DNA of 36,831 nucleotides from Bacteriovoracaceae bacterium (GCA_023137315.1 JAGLPP010000058.1:1-36831), one strand, 5' to 3'; numbered from the stretch's first letter, positions 9,297-18,069 are shown. Made by a program: numbers and translations. The notes: generated by a model not told the origin, from the sequence alone.

Positions 9297-9302
9297 TGAT
9301 GA

Positions 9303-9557
9303 TTACTCCCTATTAACAAGTTCAAGTTTTTCATTTCTTGATAATTTTTTTATCATGGCCTCCCGTTTTAGGGCCCTTGATTGATCCTTGCATTTCTCAC
9401 GGTAAACCACTGTTACAGGTTTGTCGCTGCGAAAAAAACGTGCCCCCTTTTTGGAGGTCAAATGTTCATCAAAACGACGTTTGACGTCAGTCGTTATCCC
9501 GGTATAGAGCTTTCCGGATTCCGTCTGAACAATGTAAACTTCCCAGTGTTTTAACAT
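9303..9557 (-). CDS. GIY-YIG domain small endonuclease-like protein (UPF0213/YhbQ type)
   Basis: This 84-aa protein consists of a single GIY-YIG nuclease domain. The motif appears as VYIV (residues 7-10) and LYTG (17-20), followed by the conserved Arg at about 27-28 in TDVKRRFDEH and Glu31. Single-domain members of this group (E. coli YhbQ type) are thought to act on DNA, but their cellular role is not well defined. ATG at 9557. The stop is 6 bp from the carbonic anhydrase start. The apt gene is divergent, with its start about 100 bp away, so the space between holds promoters for both directions. Confidence 0.88.
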   Translation of the reverse strand: MLKHWEVYIVQTESGKLYTGITTDVKRRFDEHLTSKKGARFFRSDKPVTVVYREKCKDQSRALKREAMIKKLSRNEKLELVNRE

Positions 9558-9656
9558 GTAGCACCATGCATTTTCGATTTAGCTTCTGATAATTCTATAT
9601 TATTAAATATTAAATCAAAAGTGTATCGGCCCGGGCCATGCAAAGGAGTTTATCTT

Positions 9657-10190
9657 GTGACTGTGAATATCAAAGAGCTTATCAGGACGATTCCAGATTA
9701 CCCCAAGCCGGGGATTATGTTTAGGGATATAACGACCCTTCTTGAACATCCGGAAGGTTTCAGGGAAACAATCAATCAATTGGTGGAACATTGTAAAAAC
9801 ATTGATTTTGACGTTATTGTCGGACTTGAGGCACGTGGTTTTATCATTGGTGCTGCGATGGCGTATGCGATGAATAAGGGGTTCATACCGATAAGAAAAA
9901 AGGGAAAACTCCCGGGAAAGGTAAAGAGAAAAGAATATAATCTGGAATATGGAACGGATACCATCGAAATTCATACAGATGCCGTAAAACCAGGAGAAAA
10001 AATTCTTGTTGTTGATGATCTTTTGGCAACAGGAGGAACCTGCCTTGGTGCCATCTCACTACTCGAGGAGTTGGGAGCAATAGTGCAGGAATTTGTTGTA
10101 GTTATCGACTTACCTGATCTTCCAGGTGGTAAAAGACTTCGTGAGAAAGGCGTAAAATTCTTTAAGCTGATTGATTTTGAAGGAGATTAG
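9657..10190 (+). CDS. apt: Adenine phosphoribosyltransferase
   Basis: Apt converts adenine plus PRPP to AMP and pyrophosphate in purine salvage. The protein has the family start IKELIRTIPDYPKPGIMFRD, the EARGFIIGAAMA segment and the PRPP-binding loop VVDDLLATGGT around residues 118-128. I chose the GTG at 9657 because AAAGGAG sits 8 bp upstream and it gives 177 aa, the usual family length; the longer frame beginning at 9621 would add 12 unconserved residues including the ribosome binding site itself. The gene appears monocistronic: 61 bp separate it from the next gene and no strong terminator hairpin is seen. Confidence 0.95.
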   Translation: MTVNIKELIRTIPDYPKPGIMFRDITTLLEHPEGFRETINQLVEHCKNIDFDVIVGLEARGFIIGAAMAYAMNKGFIPIRKKGKLPGKVKRKEYNLEYGTDTIEIHTDAVKPGEKILVVDDLLATGGTCLGAISLLEELGAIVQEFVVVIDLPDLPGGKRLREKGVKFFKLIDFEGD

Positions 10191-10251
10191 CACAAGACAG
10201 GAATTGTTTTTCTATTGTATGAATTGGGTAGTGATATTATAATTTCTTGTT

Positions 10252-11619
10252 ATGGAAGTTATAGGTGACAGTGATCTGTTTAAGCACATACCTGACGAAT
10301 TTTATAAGAAATTTCGAGACGAAATATTCTTTGTTATTCCATCAACACAAATCAAAAACGCAGACAATATTGATATTAGTCGTTGTATAGGCGTGACAAC
10401 CAAACGTTCACCAACCGAGATTATTAATTCCGTTCATAAAACCGGTATACCACACATTGTGCAAACAGATTCCATATCCTCCCATGATGAGATATTGGTT
10501 GCACTCAGGATGTTAAGCAACTCCGATGATTTTTATAAAAACGGGGCAGTTCCTGATTTCTTGAAGGATGAATACAAAAAATATCAAATAAATGATTTTA
10601 AAAGGATTCCTTTTTCATGCAAGCATGAGTTTGCCCGGATTGAAAAACAGGTATCAGAGGAAATTTCCGGTTTGCCGAGAAACGAGATAACCAAAAATGG
10701 AATAAAGGTTATTCTCAATGAACTTTTCTCAAATGCCATATACAGCGCACCGATGGAGGATGATTACGGCCGGGTTGCGCCGAATAGAACCGGGAATGCT
10801 GAAATTTGCTACAATAATGAAAGAAAAGGATTTGTTCAACTTGGATACAACGATGATTTTTTATTTATTGAGTGCGTGGATCCGTATGGCAGCCTGAATC
10901 CCATGACTATCATTTCTCAAATAAGAAAATCATTTCATATAGGTCTTGAAAATACGATAAAACATAACTACACCGGTGGTGCAGGTATTGGTTTGAGACT
11001 GGTATATAATTTGAGTACAAGTTGTATCGTATGCGTTGACAAGGGGAAATTAACGTCAATTTGCTGTATAATCCCCTATCGCATAAGTACCAGGGAATTA
11101 AAAAATATTTCAAAAAACATTCATGTTTTATATTCGGAGGGAATTATGAGTAGTTTTAAATATTCAGAAGAATTTGTTGATGATGCCCATATGATACACT
11201 TTTCTGGAGATATCGATGAAGATTCGGTATTTGATGATATAAAACTTTCCCAGAAGAAAAAAGTCATCCTTGATTTTCAAAATATAACGGGCATAAACTC
11301 TTGTGGCATACGCGAATGGATCAAGTTGATGAAGACTGTTCCTTCCGATTCACATGTAACCTGCATACATTGTCAGAAGGAAATCATTGACCAGGCAAAT
11401 ATGATTGATGGATTTTTCCCGGACAACACTTTTATCAGTTCCTTTTACATTCCATATTTTTGTGAAAGCTGTAATGAACAAACAAATATTCTGGCCACAA
11501 GGGATGATGAGCCAAACAAGGTTCCTGTCCCTGATCAGGAGACGGCATGTCATAATTGTGGAGAAATGGCGGAAATTGACATAATTGAAAAAACATATTT
11601 TAAATTTATAAAAAAGTAA
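10252..11619 (+). CDS. HATPase-STAS-zinc-ribbon signalling protein
   Basis: This 455-aa cytoplasmic protein combines four parts. Residues 1-110 resemble a degenerate receiver-like module. Residues 125-280 are a GHKL ATPase domain with N-box ELFSNA (157-162), G1 box DPYG (210-213) and G2 loop GGAGIGL (242-248), as in anti-sigma-type kinases. Residues 300-395 are STAS-like (VILDFQNITGINSCGI, 338-353). Residues 404-436 carry CESC and CHNC knuckles of a zinc ribbon. Fusing an RsbW-like kinase to its usual kind of target domain is unusual; the STAS site reads SC where anti-anti-sigma factors have SS. The next gene, 9 bp downstream, is a histidine kinase, so both likely serve one pathway. The ATG at 10252 lacks a clear ribosome binding site. 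Confidence 0.75.
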   Translation: MEVIGDSDLFKHIPDEFYKKFRDEIFFVIPSTQIKNADNIDISRCIGVTTKRSPTEIINSVHKTGIPHIVQTDSISSHDEILVALRMLSNSDDFYKNGAVPDFLKDEYKKYQINDFKRIPFSCKHEFARIEKQVSEEISGLPRNEITKNGIKVILNELFSNAIYSAPMEDDYGRVAPNRTGNAEICYNNERKGFVQLGYNDDFLFIECVDPYGSLNPMTIISQIRKSFHIGLENTIKHNYTGGAGIGLRLVYNLSTSCIVCVDKGKLTSICCIIPYRISTRELKNISKNIHVLYSEGIMSSFKYSEEFVDDAHMIHFSGDIDEDSVFDDIKLSQKKKVILDFQNITGINSCGIREWIKLMKTVPSDSHVTCIHCQKEIIDQANMIDGFFPDNTFISSFYIPYFCESCNEQTNILATRDDEPNKVPVPDQETACHNCGEMAEIDIIEKTYFKFIKK

Positions 11620-11628
11620 TACATACCT

Positions 11629-12825
11629 ATGTCATATAAAATTTTTGATAATTTTTTGGATGCCTGTATTGTTTTCAACAACGACAATAACAAGGAAATA
11701 ATATACAGGAATCAAGCGGCAGCCTCACTTGCACAACGATCCTTGATGCGAATGTATGTAGGATCATCGATGGATAAATATTTTGAATTTGAAAATTTGG
11801 AAAACCTGCTTGAAGCAAGCAGGGAAAAATATGTTGAGACCACCTATAAAACTTCATGTGGACACAGCGGAACCGTATCAATTACATCACAACATATGAA
11901 TTACGAAAATCATTGGCTATGCGTGATACGTGATATGTCGATGGAAGTTAAACTTCATAAAAAGTACCAGTTACAGCTGAGGGAGAAGGAAAAATATAAT
12001 CTTGAGATGAAATCCATTGTGGATGAAAGAACCATGGAATTGAGGGAATTATATGATAAGGAAAAACAGTCCCGTTCTGAACTTGAAAAAGTATATTATG
12101 ATGTAAAAAAAATGCAGGCACAGTTGATTGAAGGTGCCAAACTTGCTTCACTTGGTAAAATGTCTGCAGGAATTGCCCATGAATTAAATAACCCTCTGAC
12201 ATGTATCCAGGGGTATTCCGAGATTGTTCAAAAAAGTATTAAAAAAGAAAAATGTAATGAAAAAATATTTAAAATGTTGGACGGGATTCAAAATGCCAGT
12301 CGGAGGATGTCGGCAATTATTGGTAGTTTGAAAAAATTTGGCGAAAACACGTTTTGCGGAAAACGTGGAGAGTTGTCATTGGATGTTCCAATATCAAATA
12401 CGATTAATTTTTTGGCACCTTTTTTCAAAAAACATGATATACGGATTGATTTTCATTGTCCTCCAAATCCGGGGATGATTATAGGTGATGTTCATTTATT
12501 GGAAAGTGTCTTTAGCCATCTGTTAAGCAACAGCAAGGATGCTTTTGAGAAAATTACGGACGACAGAAATAAAAAAGTTGAAATCAAACTAAGTTCTGAC
12601 AAGGACAATATCAAGGTGCTGTACAGGGACAATGCGAGTGGAATGAGTGATGATGTAATAAAAAAAATTTTTGATCCCTTTTATACCACCAAGGATGTTG
12701 GCCGTGGAGCTGGATTGGGTATGTCTGTGGTCCATGGAATAATCAAGGAACATCAGGCTTCGATTTCTGTCAAAAGTGTTGAAGGTCAGTTCTCCGAATG
12801 TATAATCAAGTTCCCGGCATTTTAA
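11629..12825 (+). CDS. Soluble PAS-type sensor histidine kinase
   Basis: This 398-aa kinase has no membrane span. The order is a PAS-like sensor (residues 1-108), a coiled coil (about 110-170), HisKA with phospho-acceptor H184 in GIAHELNNPL, and HATPase_c with N-box HLLSNSKDAF, G1 DNASGM, F-box FDPFYTTK and G2 GAGLGMSVV. HisKA plus HATPase pattern matches class I, NtrB-like kinases. No response regulator is encoded nearby, so it is an orphan kinase, or it signals to the HATPase-STAS protein encoded 9 bp upstream. Its last 20 bp overlap the 3' end of the convergent xdhB gene. Confidence 0.92.
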   Translation: MSYKIFDNFLDACIVFNNDNNKEIIYRNQAAASLAQRSLMRMYVGSSMDKYFEFENLENLLEASREKYVETTYKTSCGHSGTVSITSQHMNYENHWLCVIRDMSMEVKLHKKYQLQLREKEKYNLEMKSIVDERTMELRELYDKEKQSRSELEKVYYDVKKMQAQLIEGAKLASLGKMSAGIAHELNNPLTCIQGYSEIVQKSIKKEKCNEKIFKMLDGIQNASRRMSAIIGSLKKFGENTFCGKRGELSLDVPISNTINFLAPFFKKHDIRIDFHCPPNPGMIIGDVHLLESVFSHLLSNSKDAFEKITDDRNKKVEIKLSSDKDNIKVLYRDNASGMSDDVIKKIFDPFYTTKDVGRGAGLGMSVVHGIIKEHQASISVKSVEGQFSECIIKFPAF

Positions 12826-15088
12826 CGGACGTATCACATTTTTCGTAAAGTGAAAGCAGTGTTTTTTGAAATGTGATGGGTGCAGAAAACTTCGCTGCAA
12901 AACCGGGATTAAATTCCTTTATTGCATTTAACACCGCAAAAAATGTTCCCATCCCGTAAAGAAATGGTGGCTCACCAACGGCCTTGGAACCCAGAATCGC
13001 ATATTTGGCAGGTTCGGTATCAAGAGGAACAATCTCCAATTCCCGTGGAATAAAATTAATGTCAGGAATTTTGTAGCTGGATAAATTGTTATAAACGTTT
13101 TTTCCATCCTGATTAAAAAGAAGCTCCTCAATGGTCACATATCCAATACCCATTGCAAGCGCTCCCTCGATCTGACCGAGGTCAATATCGAAATTCATGC
13201 TTCTTCCAAAATCATGAACAATTTTTACAAGTTCAATATCGTATGTTCCGCGCAAACAATCCAGATGAACAACACTCACGGCAGTTCCGTAAACGTGATA
13301 TGAAAAAGGATGTCCCTTTTCCTTTGATTTATCAAAATTAATAACAGGTGTTGCATAGTGTCCGTTCTCTGACAGGCAAACCCTGCTTTCATAAGCAAGA
13401 AATACAAGCTTGTTCCAGTCAAGGTCTGTTTTTTTATTATCAATATAAACAAACCCGTCCCTTAATAAAAGTTTTGTCTCATCACATGAAAGTTCACCGG
13501 CCGCAAACTTCAAAAGCCTCTTTAATAAATTTTCACAGGCAATCTTGGTTGCACCACCATTCAAATCGGCACCCGTACTTGCAGCAGTTGGTGATGAATT
13601 GGCAACACGTGTGGTATTTGTACTTATTACCCGTATTCGCTCCCTTGGTATGGATAAAATTTTTGATGCGACCTGTGTGATTTTTGTATTCACTCCTTGT
13701 CCCATTTCAATTACGCCGGTACTGATGCTGACACTTCCATCAACATATATATGGACGAGAGAGCGTCCCTGGTTAAGACTTGTTTTGGTGAATGAAATTC
13801 CAAAACAAAGCGGAAATGTGGACAGGCCCTTCTTGAAAAATTTATTTTTGGAATTATATTCCTTTACCTGCTGTTTTAATTTCTGAATGTTAAATTTCTC
13901 ATGTGCCAATTCCCAACATTTGGTTGCTTCGCAGCGCTCGGCTTTTTGGCCATAGGGAAAACTGTCCCCCTCGCTTAAAAGATTTCTTTTCTGAATTTCA
14001 GATTGATCAACACCAATTTTTTCGGCAGCCTTGTATATGGCAGCCTCCATGACAAATATCGCCTGTGGGGCACCAAATCCCCTGAATGCTGTATTTGGAG
14101 GAGTATTTGTTTTGCACGAATATACTGTAATCTTTGCATTGGGAATAAAGTAGCTGCTTCCACCATGAAAAAGGGATCGCTCCATTACAGCAGGGGAAAC
14201 ATCCGAGGAGGCACCAGCATCTTGATACATCTCCACTTCCCAGGACTTGATTTTAAGATCCTTATCAAGACCAATTTTATAATCAAAAGCATAAGGATGT
14301 CGTTTTCCGGTCATTTTAATATCGTCGGCGCGGTCTAGTATTAATTTGACCGGCTTCATCAAACTCTTGGAGGCCATTGCCGCAAGACAGGCCCATGGAG
14401 TTCCCTGATCCTCTTTTCCTCCAAAAGCACCGCCAAGTCTTGTAACATCAACCTCGATCTGGTTCATGGAAAGGCCCATAACCTTGCATATTCCTTTTTG
14501 AACATATGATGGTGCCTGGGTGGAGGAATAAACCTTTAGCTGGCCGTTTTCCATTGGATAAACATAGCATCCGTGAGTCTCAAGATAGGCGTGTTCCTGT
14601 CCTCCTATATCAGCGACTCCTTCAATAATATGTTCACAGTTTTTCCATTCTGAATCGGTATCACCGATACAAAAAGTTCTTGGAGGAATCAGAAGATGTT
14701 CATTTTTTTTTGCCTCACGCGGACAGGTGACAACAGGCAGTTTTTCAATATCCATTTTTATTTTTTTGGATGCCCTTCTTGCCTGGCCTTCCGTTTTTGC
14801 AACGACTAATGCCACCGGCATCCCCTGATAATGGACTTCTTCATCGGCCAGTAATGGTTCGTCAGGAATAATACTTCCAATCTGGTTTTGACCGGGAATA
14901 TCCCTCGCCGTAAAAATCCCGACAACCCCTTCCGATTTTATGGCCTTCTCAAGATCAATATTTTTTACCTTTCCGTGTGCCTCAGGTGAACCATATACGT
15001 AGGCAAAAAGAGTTCCCTCTTTTATTGGAATATCATTAACATATTGGGATTCACCCCTTACATGGATTTTCGAGTCTATGTTTTTCAT
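12806..15088 (-). CDS. xdhB: Xanthine dehydrogenase molybdopterin-binding subunit
   Basis: This 760-aa protein is the large molybdenum subunit that oxidises hypoxanthine to xanthine and urate. Features are IHVRGESQYVNDIP at the start of the aldehyde oxidase/XDH a-b hammerhead domain, GGAFGGKE and RGFGAPQAIF of the molybdopterin-binding domains, and VGEPPFLYGMG with the catalytic Glu of the family near the C-terminus. The frame is open 17 codons upstream, but the ATG at 15088 has a GGAGG site 7 bp before it and forms an ATGA overlap with the xdhA stop, so it is the start. The substrate could be another purine or N-heterocycle, though xdhC next door supports Xdh. The 3' end overlaps the histidine kinase gene by 20 bp. 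Confidence 0.93.
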   Translation of the reverse strand: MKNIDSKIHVRGESQYVNDIPIKEGTLFAYVYGSPEAHGKVKNIDLEKAIKSEGVVGIFTARDIPGQNQIGSIIPDEPLLADEEVHYQGMPVALVVAKTEGQARRASKKIKMDIEKLPVVTCPREAKKNEHLLIPPRTFCIGDTDSEWKNCEHIIEGVADIGGQEHAYLETHGCYVYPMENGQLKVYSSTQAPSYVQKGICKVMGLSMNQIEVDVTRLGGAFGGKEDQGTPWACLAAMASKSLMKPVKLILDRADDIKMTGKRHPYAFDYKIGLDKDLKIKSWEVEMYQDAGASSDVSPAVMERSLFHGGSSYFIPNAKITVYSCKTNTPPNTAFRGFGAPQAIFVMEAAIYKAAEKIGVDQSEIQKRNLLSEGDSFPYGQKAERCEATKCWELAHEKFNIQKLKQQVKEYNSKNKFFKKGLSTFPLCFGISFTKTSLNQGRSLVHIYVDGSVSISTGVIEMGQGVNTKITQVASKILSIPRERIRVISTNTTRVANSSPTAASTGADLNGGATKIACENLLKRLLKFAAGELSCDETKLLLRDGFVYIDNKKTDLDWNKLVFLAYESRVCLSENGHYATPVINFDKSKEKGHPFSYHVYGTAVSVVHLDCLRGTYDIELVKIVHDFGRSMNFDIDLGQIEGALAMGIGYVTIEELLFNQDGKNVYNNLSSYKIPDINFIPRELEIVPLDTEPAKYAILGSKAVGEPPFLYGMGTFFAVLNAIKEFNPGFAAKFSAPITFQKTLLSLYEKCDTSVKMPGT

Positions 15089-16476
15089 TGTAATGCCTCC
15101 AGCCCAAGTGCTTCCGGTGCAAAGCTCATCAAGTGACAAAGAAGCTGCTGCTTAACAAGCAGTCTTTTATATTCAGGCCTGCTTCTTGGAGTTATTTCAC
15201 TTTGTGCAACCTTGTTGGCCTCAATAAATGTCTTGTTTGATATTTTTTTGCCAACCAGAAAACCTGATGTCTTTTCCATATTTCTGATGGTCGCACCAAG
15301 ACCTCCTACAGAATAGGATGCCGCTTTAATTATTCCATCCTTTATCTCAACCACCAGGGCCGAGTTTACCGTTGCCATGTCCAGATGAATTCTTTTTCCG
15401 ATTTTTTCGAAGCTAAAATGCGTATTTTCGCCTGGTACATTGAAATAAACACACTCGATTAATTCATCAGGTTTTTTATTAACTGTTTTATATCCGACAA
15501 AAAAGTCCTTCAGTTTTATTTCCCTTTTTTTGCCCTTTTCGTTTAAAACAAGTGTCCCATCAAGAGCTTGAAACATTATGGCCAAATCGCCGATAGGGGA
15601 GCCGTTGGCAAAATTTCCACCTACGGTCGCCATGTTTCTTATCTGGTGTGAAGCAATCAAGTTGATATAGCTTCGCATTTTGGGAAACATCTTATTAAGG
15701 GCCTCTGATTCAAAAAGTTCCGTTATGGTTGTTGTTGATCCGATAAAACATTTTCCATTTTCAATTCTTACGCCTGAAAGACCGGGCATTTCCTGGATAA
15801 AATCAATGGTTGCTTCCTCAACTTCATCAAGTTCCTGAACCAACAGATCCGTTCCTCCGCCCATGATATAATCGGCATCCGTTCTTTTTGGAGAGTAATC
15901 CACTGCCATTTCCTTCAATTTATTTTTAATGCCATTGAAATATGCTGGAATAAATCCATTATCTGCAAGCCATGCAATCCTGTCTGTTTCATCTATTTTG
16001 GAAATCCCGTCTACAATAATGGAGAGTGCCCTCTCTATGGATTTATAACCTGTGCAGCGACAAATATTACCCGCAACTGCGATCTTTATATTCTCAAAGG
16101 TCTTTTTTTTGTCGCTGAGACAAAATCCAACCACGGACATGATAAAACCTGGCGTACAGAATCCGCACTGGGTTCCGTTTTCTTCAACAAATGCCTTTTG
16201 AATGGGGGTAAGTCCGTCAAGATTAAGCCCTTCTATTGTTACAATATGTTTTCTGCGGGTATTTCCAAGAGGCAGGATACATGATGCCATGCTTTTGTAT
16301 TTTAGATTTTCACCATCAAGTTCGCCTACAAGAACGGTACATGCCCCGCAGTCTCCCTCACGGCAACCAATCTTGGTTCCTGGCAATTTGAGGTTATCCC
16401 GAATCACATCAACCAGGGAAGTTCCAAGAGGCAAATCAAATTCCCTGATTTGATCATTTACAATTAAATTAATCAT
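15085..16476 (-). CDS. xdhA: Xanthine dehydrogenase iron-sulfur and FAD subunit
   Basis: This 463-aa subunit passes electrons from the molybdenum site to NAD+. The N-terminal [2Fe-2S] domain uses C38, C43, C46 (CREGDCGAC) and C66; the second cluster uses C104, C107, C139 and C141 (CGFC and CRC). From about residue 170 the FAD-binding domain follows, with YIMGGGTDLLVQ and ATVGGNFANGSPIGD. Fusion of the two functions in one small subunit is the usual bacterial XdhA form (Rhodobacter type). The ATG at 16476 has a GGAGA site. It is the first gene of the xdhAB operon and is divergent from xdhC across a 105-bp gap that carries a near-palindrome. Confidence 0.95.
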   Translation of the reverse strand: MINLIVNDQIREFDLPLGTSLVDVIRDNLKLPGTKIGCREGDCGACTVLVGELDGENLKYKSMASCILPLGNTRRKHIVTIEGLNLDGLTPIQKAFVEENGTQCGFCTPGFIMSVVGFCLSDKKKTFENIKIAVAGNICRCTGYKSIERALSIIVDGISKIDETDRIAWLADNGFIPAYFNGIKNKLKEMAVDYSPKRTDADYIMGGGTDLLVQELDEVEEATIDFIQEMPGLSGVRIENGKCFIGSTTTITELFESEALNKMFPKMRSYINLIASHQIRNMATVGGNFANGSPIGDLAIMFQALDGTLVLNEKGKKREIKLKDFFVGYKTVNKKPDELIECVYFNVPGENTHFSFEKIGKRIHLDMATVNSALVVEIKDGIIKAASYSVGGLGATIRNMEKTSGFLVGKKISNKTFIEANKVAQSEITPRSRPEYKRLLVKQQLLCHLMSFAPEALGLEALQ

Positions 16477-16518
16477 TGATTTTTGTCTCCGATTTATTGA
16501 TTAAATGTTAACCTTATG

Positions 16519-16547
16519 ATGGTACAAAACTTCTTGGCATGTCGCAA
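16519..16547 (-). promoter_or_regulatory. Candidate xdhAB promoter
   Basis: On the minus strand, TTGCGA (16547-16542) and TACCAT (16524-16519) are spaced 17 bp apart and point toward xdhA. The -35 lies inside the near-palindrome at 16544-16563, so a protein bound there would block it. This is a fit by eye to the sigma70 consensus only. Confidence 0.4.
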
Positions 16548-16563
16548 TATGTTGACATGTTGC
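16544..16563. promoter_or_regulatory. Near-palindromic operator candidate between xdhA and xdhC
   Basis: The 20-bp sequence GCAATATGTTGACATGTTGC matches its own reverse complement at 16 of 20 positions (GCAA.ATGT..ACAT.TTGC). It sits 18 bp before the xdhC start and overlaps the proposed xdhA -35, the expected place for a dimeric regulator controlling both arms. No regulator gene is adjacent. Confidence 0.45.
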
Positions 16564-16581
16564 ATATTTGGAGAAAATACA

Positions 16582-17337
16582 ATGTTTGACTGGATTTCAA
16601 AATTAAATGAACTAAAAAAAAGTAGTGAAAGTTTTTGTCTGGCAACCATCACTAATACCCGTGGCTCCGGCCCGAGAAAACTTGGAACCAGGATGATTGT
16701 CATTGGTGACGGCAGCTTTTTTGGAACAATAGGCGGTGGGAATCTTGAACATCTGGTTCTTAAAAAAGCAAAATCCTGCATGGGTGAGGGAGAAAACATA
16801 ACCTGCAATTTTCCGTTGGATGAAGAAAACGGTCAGGAATGTGGGGGAAGTGTGGATGTGCTTTTTGAAGTTTTCGGGAAGAATCCAAGGCTTTTTATCT
16901 TTGGTTCCGGACATGTAGGGCTGGCAGTCTCAAAAATTTTAAAAGACACATTATTTGATGTTCATCTTATTGATGAACGGGAGGAATGGATCTCAAAAGT
17001 TGAACATGGAAGCAAACACCAGGTTCACTGGAAAGAGTTCATTGAAAAAAACAATTGGAATGAACAAGATTCCTATGCTGTGGCAATGAGTCCCAGTCAC
17101 GCATATGATCTGGATATCGCTTCTCTCATGATACAAAAATCATGCAAATATTTTGGAGTCATTGGAAGTAAAAGCAAGTGGGCAAGCTTTAAAAGAAAGT
17201 TGAAGGAGCAGGGGATCAGTGATGAACAGATTGAAAAAATCAAATCCCCCATCGGAATGGTAAGGGCCGGAAGCGCGCCGACGGAAATAGCGATCTCTCT
17301 TGCTTGTGAGCTGTTGGATACTTATTATAATAAATAA
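16582..17337 (+). CDS. xdhC: XdhC/CoxI-family molybdenum cofactor maturation protein
   Basis: XdhC binds molybdenum cofactor, aids its sulfuration and inserts it into XdhB. This 251-aa protein has the N-terminal XdhC/CoxI domain with TRGSGPRKLGTRM and the GGGNLEH motif, then a C-terminal Rossmann domain with LFIFGSGHVGLAV, IGSKSKW and GMVRAGSAPTEIAISLACELL. I chose the ATG at 16582, with GGAGA 8 bp upstream, over a frame opening at 16516 whose extra residues are not conserved and run through the divergent promoter region. Its TAA shares a base with the ATG of the next gene, so the two are translationally coupled. Confidence 0.93.
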   Translation: MFDWISKLNELKKSSESFCLATITNTRGSGPRKLGTRMIVIGDGSFFGTIGGGNLEHLVLKKAKSCMGEGENITCNFPLDEENGQECGGSVDVLFEVFGKNPRLFIFGSGHVGLAVSKILKDTLFDVHLIDEREEWISKVEHGSKHQVHWKEFIEKNNWNEQDSYAVAMSPSHAYDLDIASLMIQKSCKYFGVIGSKSKWASFKRKLKEQGISDEQIEKIKSPIGMVRAGSAPTEIAISLACELLDTYYNK

Positions 17338-18008
17338 TGACGAAGATGGATTTTCCTCCACTTATTCTTTTGGCCGCCGGGAAATCTCGGAGAATGGGTG
17401 TTCCCAAGGGACTCATAAAAATTAATGACAAGAACCTGATTGATTACCAGCTCAAGGCATTTGGCGAGCTTGGCGGCAATAAAGTCATAGTTGTTCTGGG
17501 TGCCCATTTCGATGAATATCAAAAGGTTCTTCCGTGGGTGAAAACTGCATTGAATGACTGGCACAAAACGGATTCAGGCACTTTGCTGAGAGTTGCAAGA
17601 AATGAAAACTTCGAGCTTGGACAGTTTTCATCATTAAAGATGGGAATGGAGGTTTTTCTGACATTGCAGGATCAATATGCCTTTGTTCTTCCGATTGATG
17701 TTCCATGTCCCGGATCATCTGTCTGGAAAACCCTGATGGCAAAAACCGGCACAAAAACCCATGCCTCCATTCCTGAAATTTCCGGTAGGGGAGGACATCC
17801 GGTCATTATTTCCAGAAAATTTGCCAACGAACTTGCACAACTTTCACCGGAAGACGAGGAATCCCGACTGGATTTACAAATCAAAAAACTGGATAAATCA
17901 AGGGTTGTCCGTGTTGTAGTGGAGGACAAATCAATTCACGCAAACTTAAATAATCCTGAGAAGTTACAACAGTATCTCAGTGCACAAAATCTCAAGACCG
18001 GCCACTAA
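17337..18008 (+). CDS. MobA/MocA-like molybdenum cofactor nucleotidyltransferase
   Basis: This 223-aa protein has a GT-A-type nucleotidyltransferase fold. The NTP-binding signature LLAAGKSRRMG is at residues 11-21 followed by PKGLIKIN, and the metal-binding Asp lies in LPIDVPCPG. MobA attaches GMP and MocA attaches CMP to molybdopterin; enzymes of the xanthine oxidase family normally need the cytosine form or none, so MocA is more likely given the xdh context, but sequence alone does not settle it. The central part has an unusual insertion-like stretch (TALNDWHKTDSGTLLRVARN) before the conserved GQFSSLKMG. ATG at 17337 overlaps the xdhC stop by one base. Confidence 0.85.
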   Translation: MTKMDFPPLILLAAGKSRRMGVPKGLIKINDKNLIDYQLKAFGELGGNKVIVVLGAHFDEYQKVLPWVKTALNDWHKTDSGTLLRVARNENFELGQFSSLKMGMEVFLTLQDQYAFVLPIDVPCPGSSVWKTLMAKTGTKTHASIPEISGRGGHPVIISRKFANELAQLSPEDEESRLDLQIKKLDKSRVVRVVVEDKSIHANLNNPEKLQQYLSAQNLKTGH

Positions 18009-18015
18009 TCCTACA

Positions 18016-18044
18016 TGGACAAAAAGCACAATATAGGCTAAAAA
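18016..18044 (+). promoter_or_regulatory. Weak candidate promoter of the tRNA-Pro gene
   Basis: TGGACA at 18016-18021 and TAAAAA at 18039-18044 are 17 bp apart and end 25 bp before the mature tRNA. The -10 is a poor match, so this is a suggestion only. Confidence 0.28.
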
Positions 18045-18069
18045 TTATCTTCCTACCCCCATATTTTTT

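Noticed and set aside
16552-16581. TTGACA at 16552-16557 as the -35 of an xdhC promoter
   Set aside because: The best -10 at 17 bp (AAATAC) is poor, and transcription would then start at or inside the start codon. TTGACA is more simply part of the near-palindrome.
16477-16581. Molybdenum-cofactor or purine riboswitch in the xdh region
   Set aside because: The leaders are short (about 40-60 nt) and no conserved aptamer core could be recognised.
16202-16914. Open frames opposite xdhA and xdhC
   Set aside because: Both strands' real genes show conserved cofactor motifs; the shadows have none.
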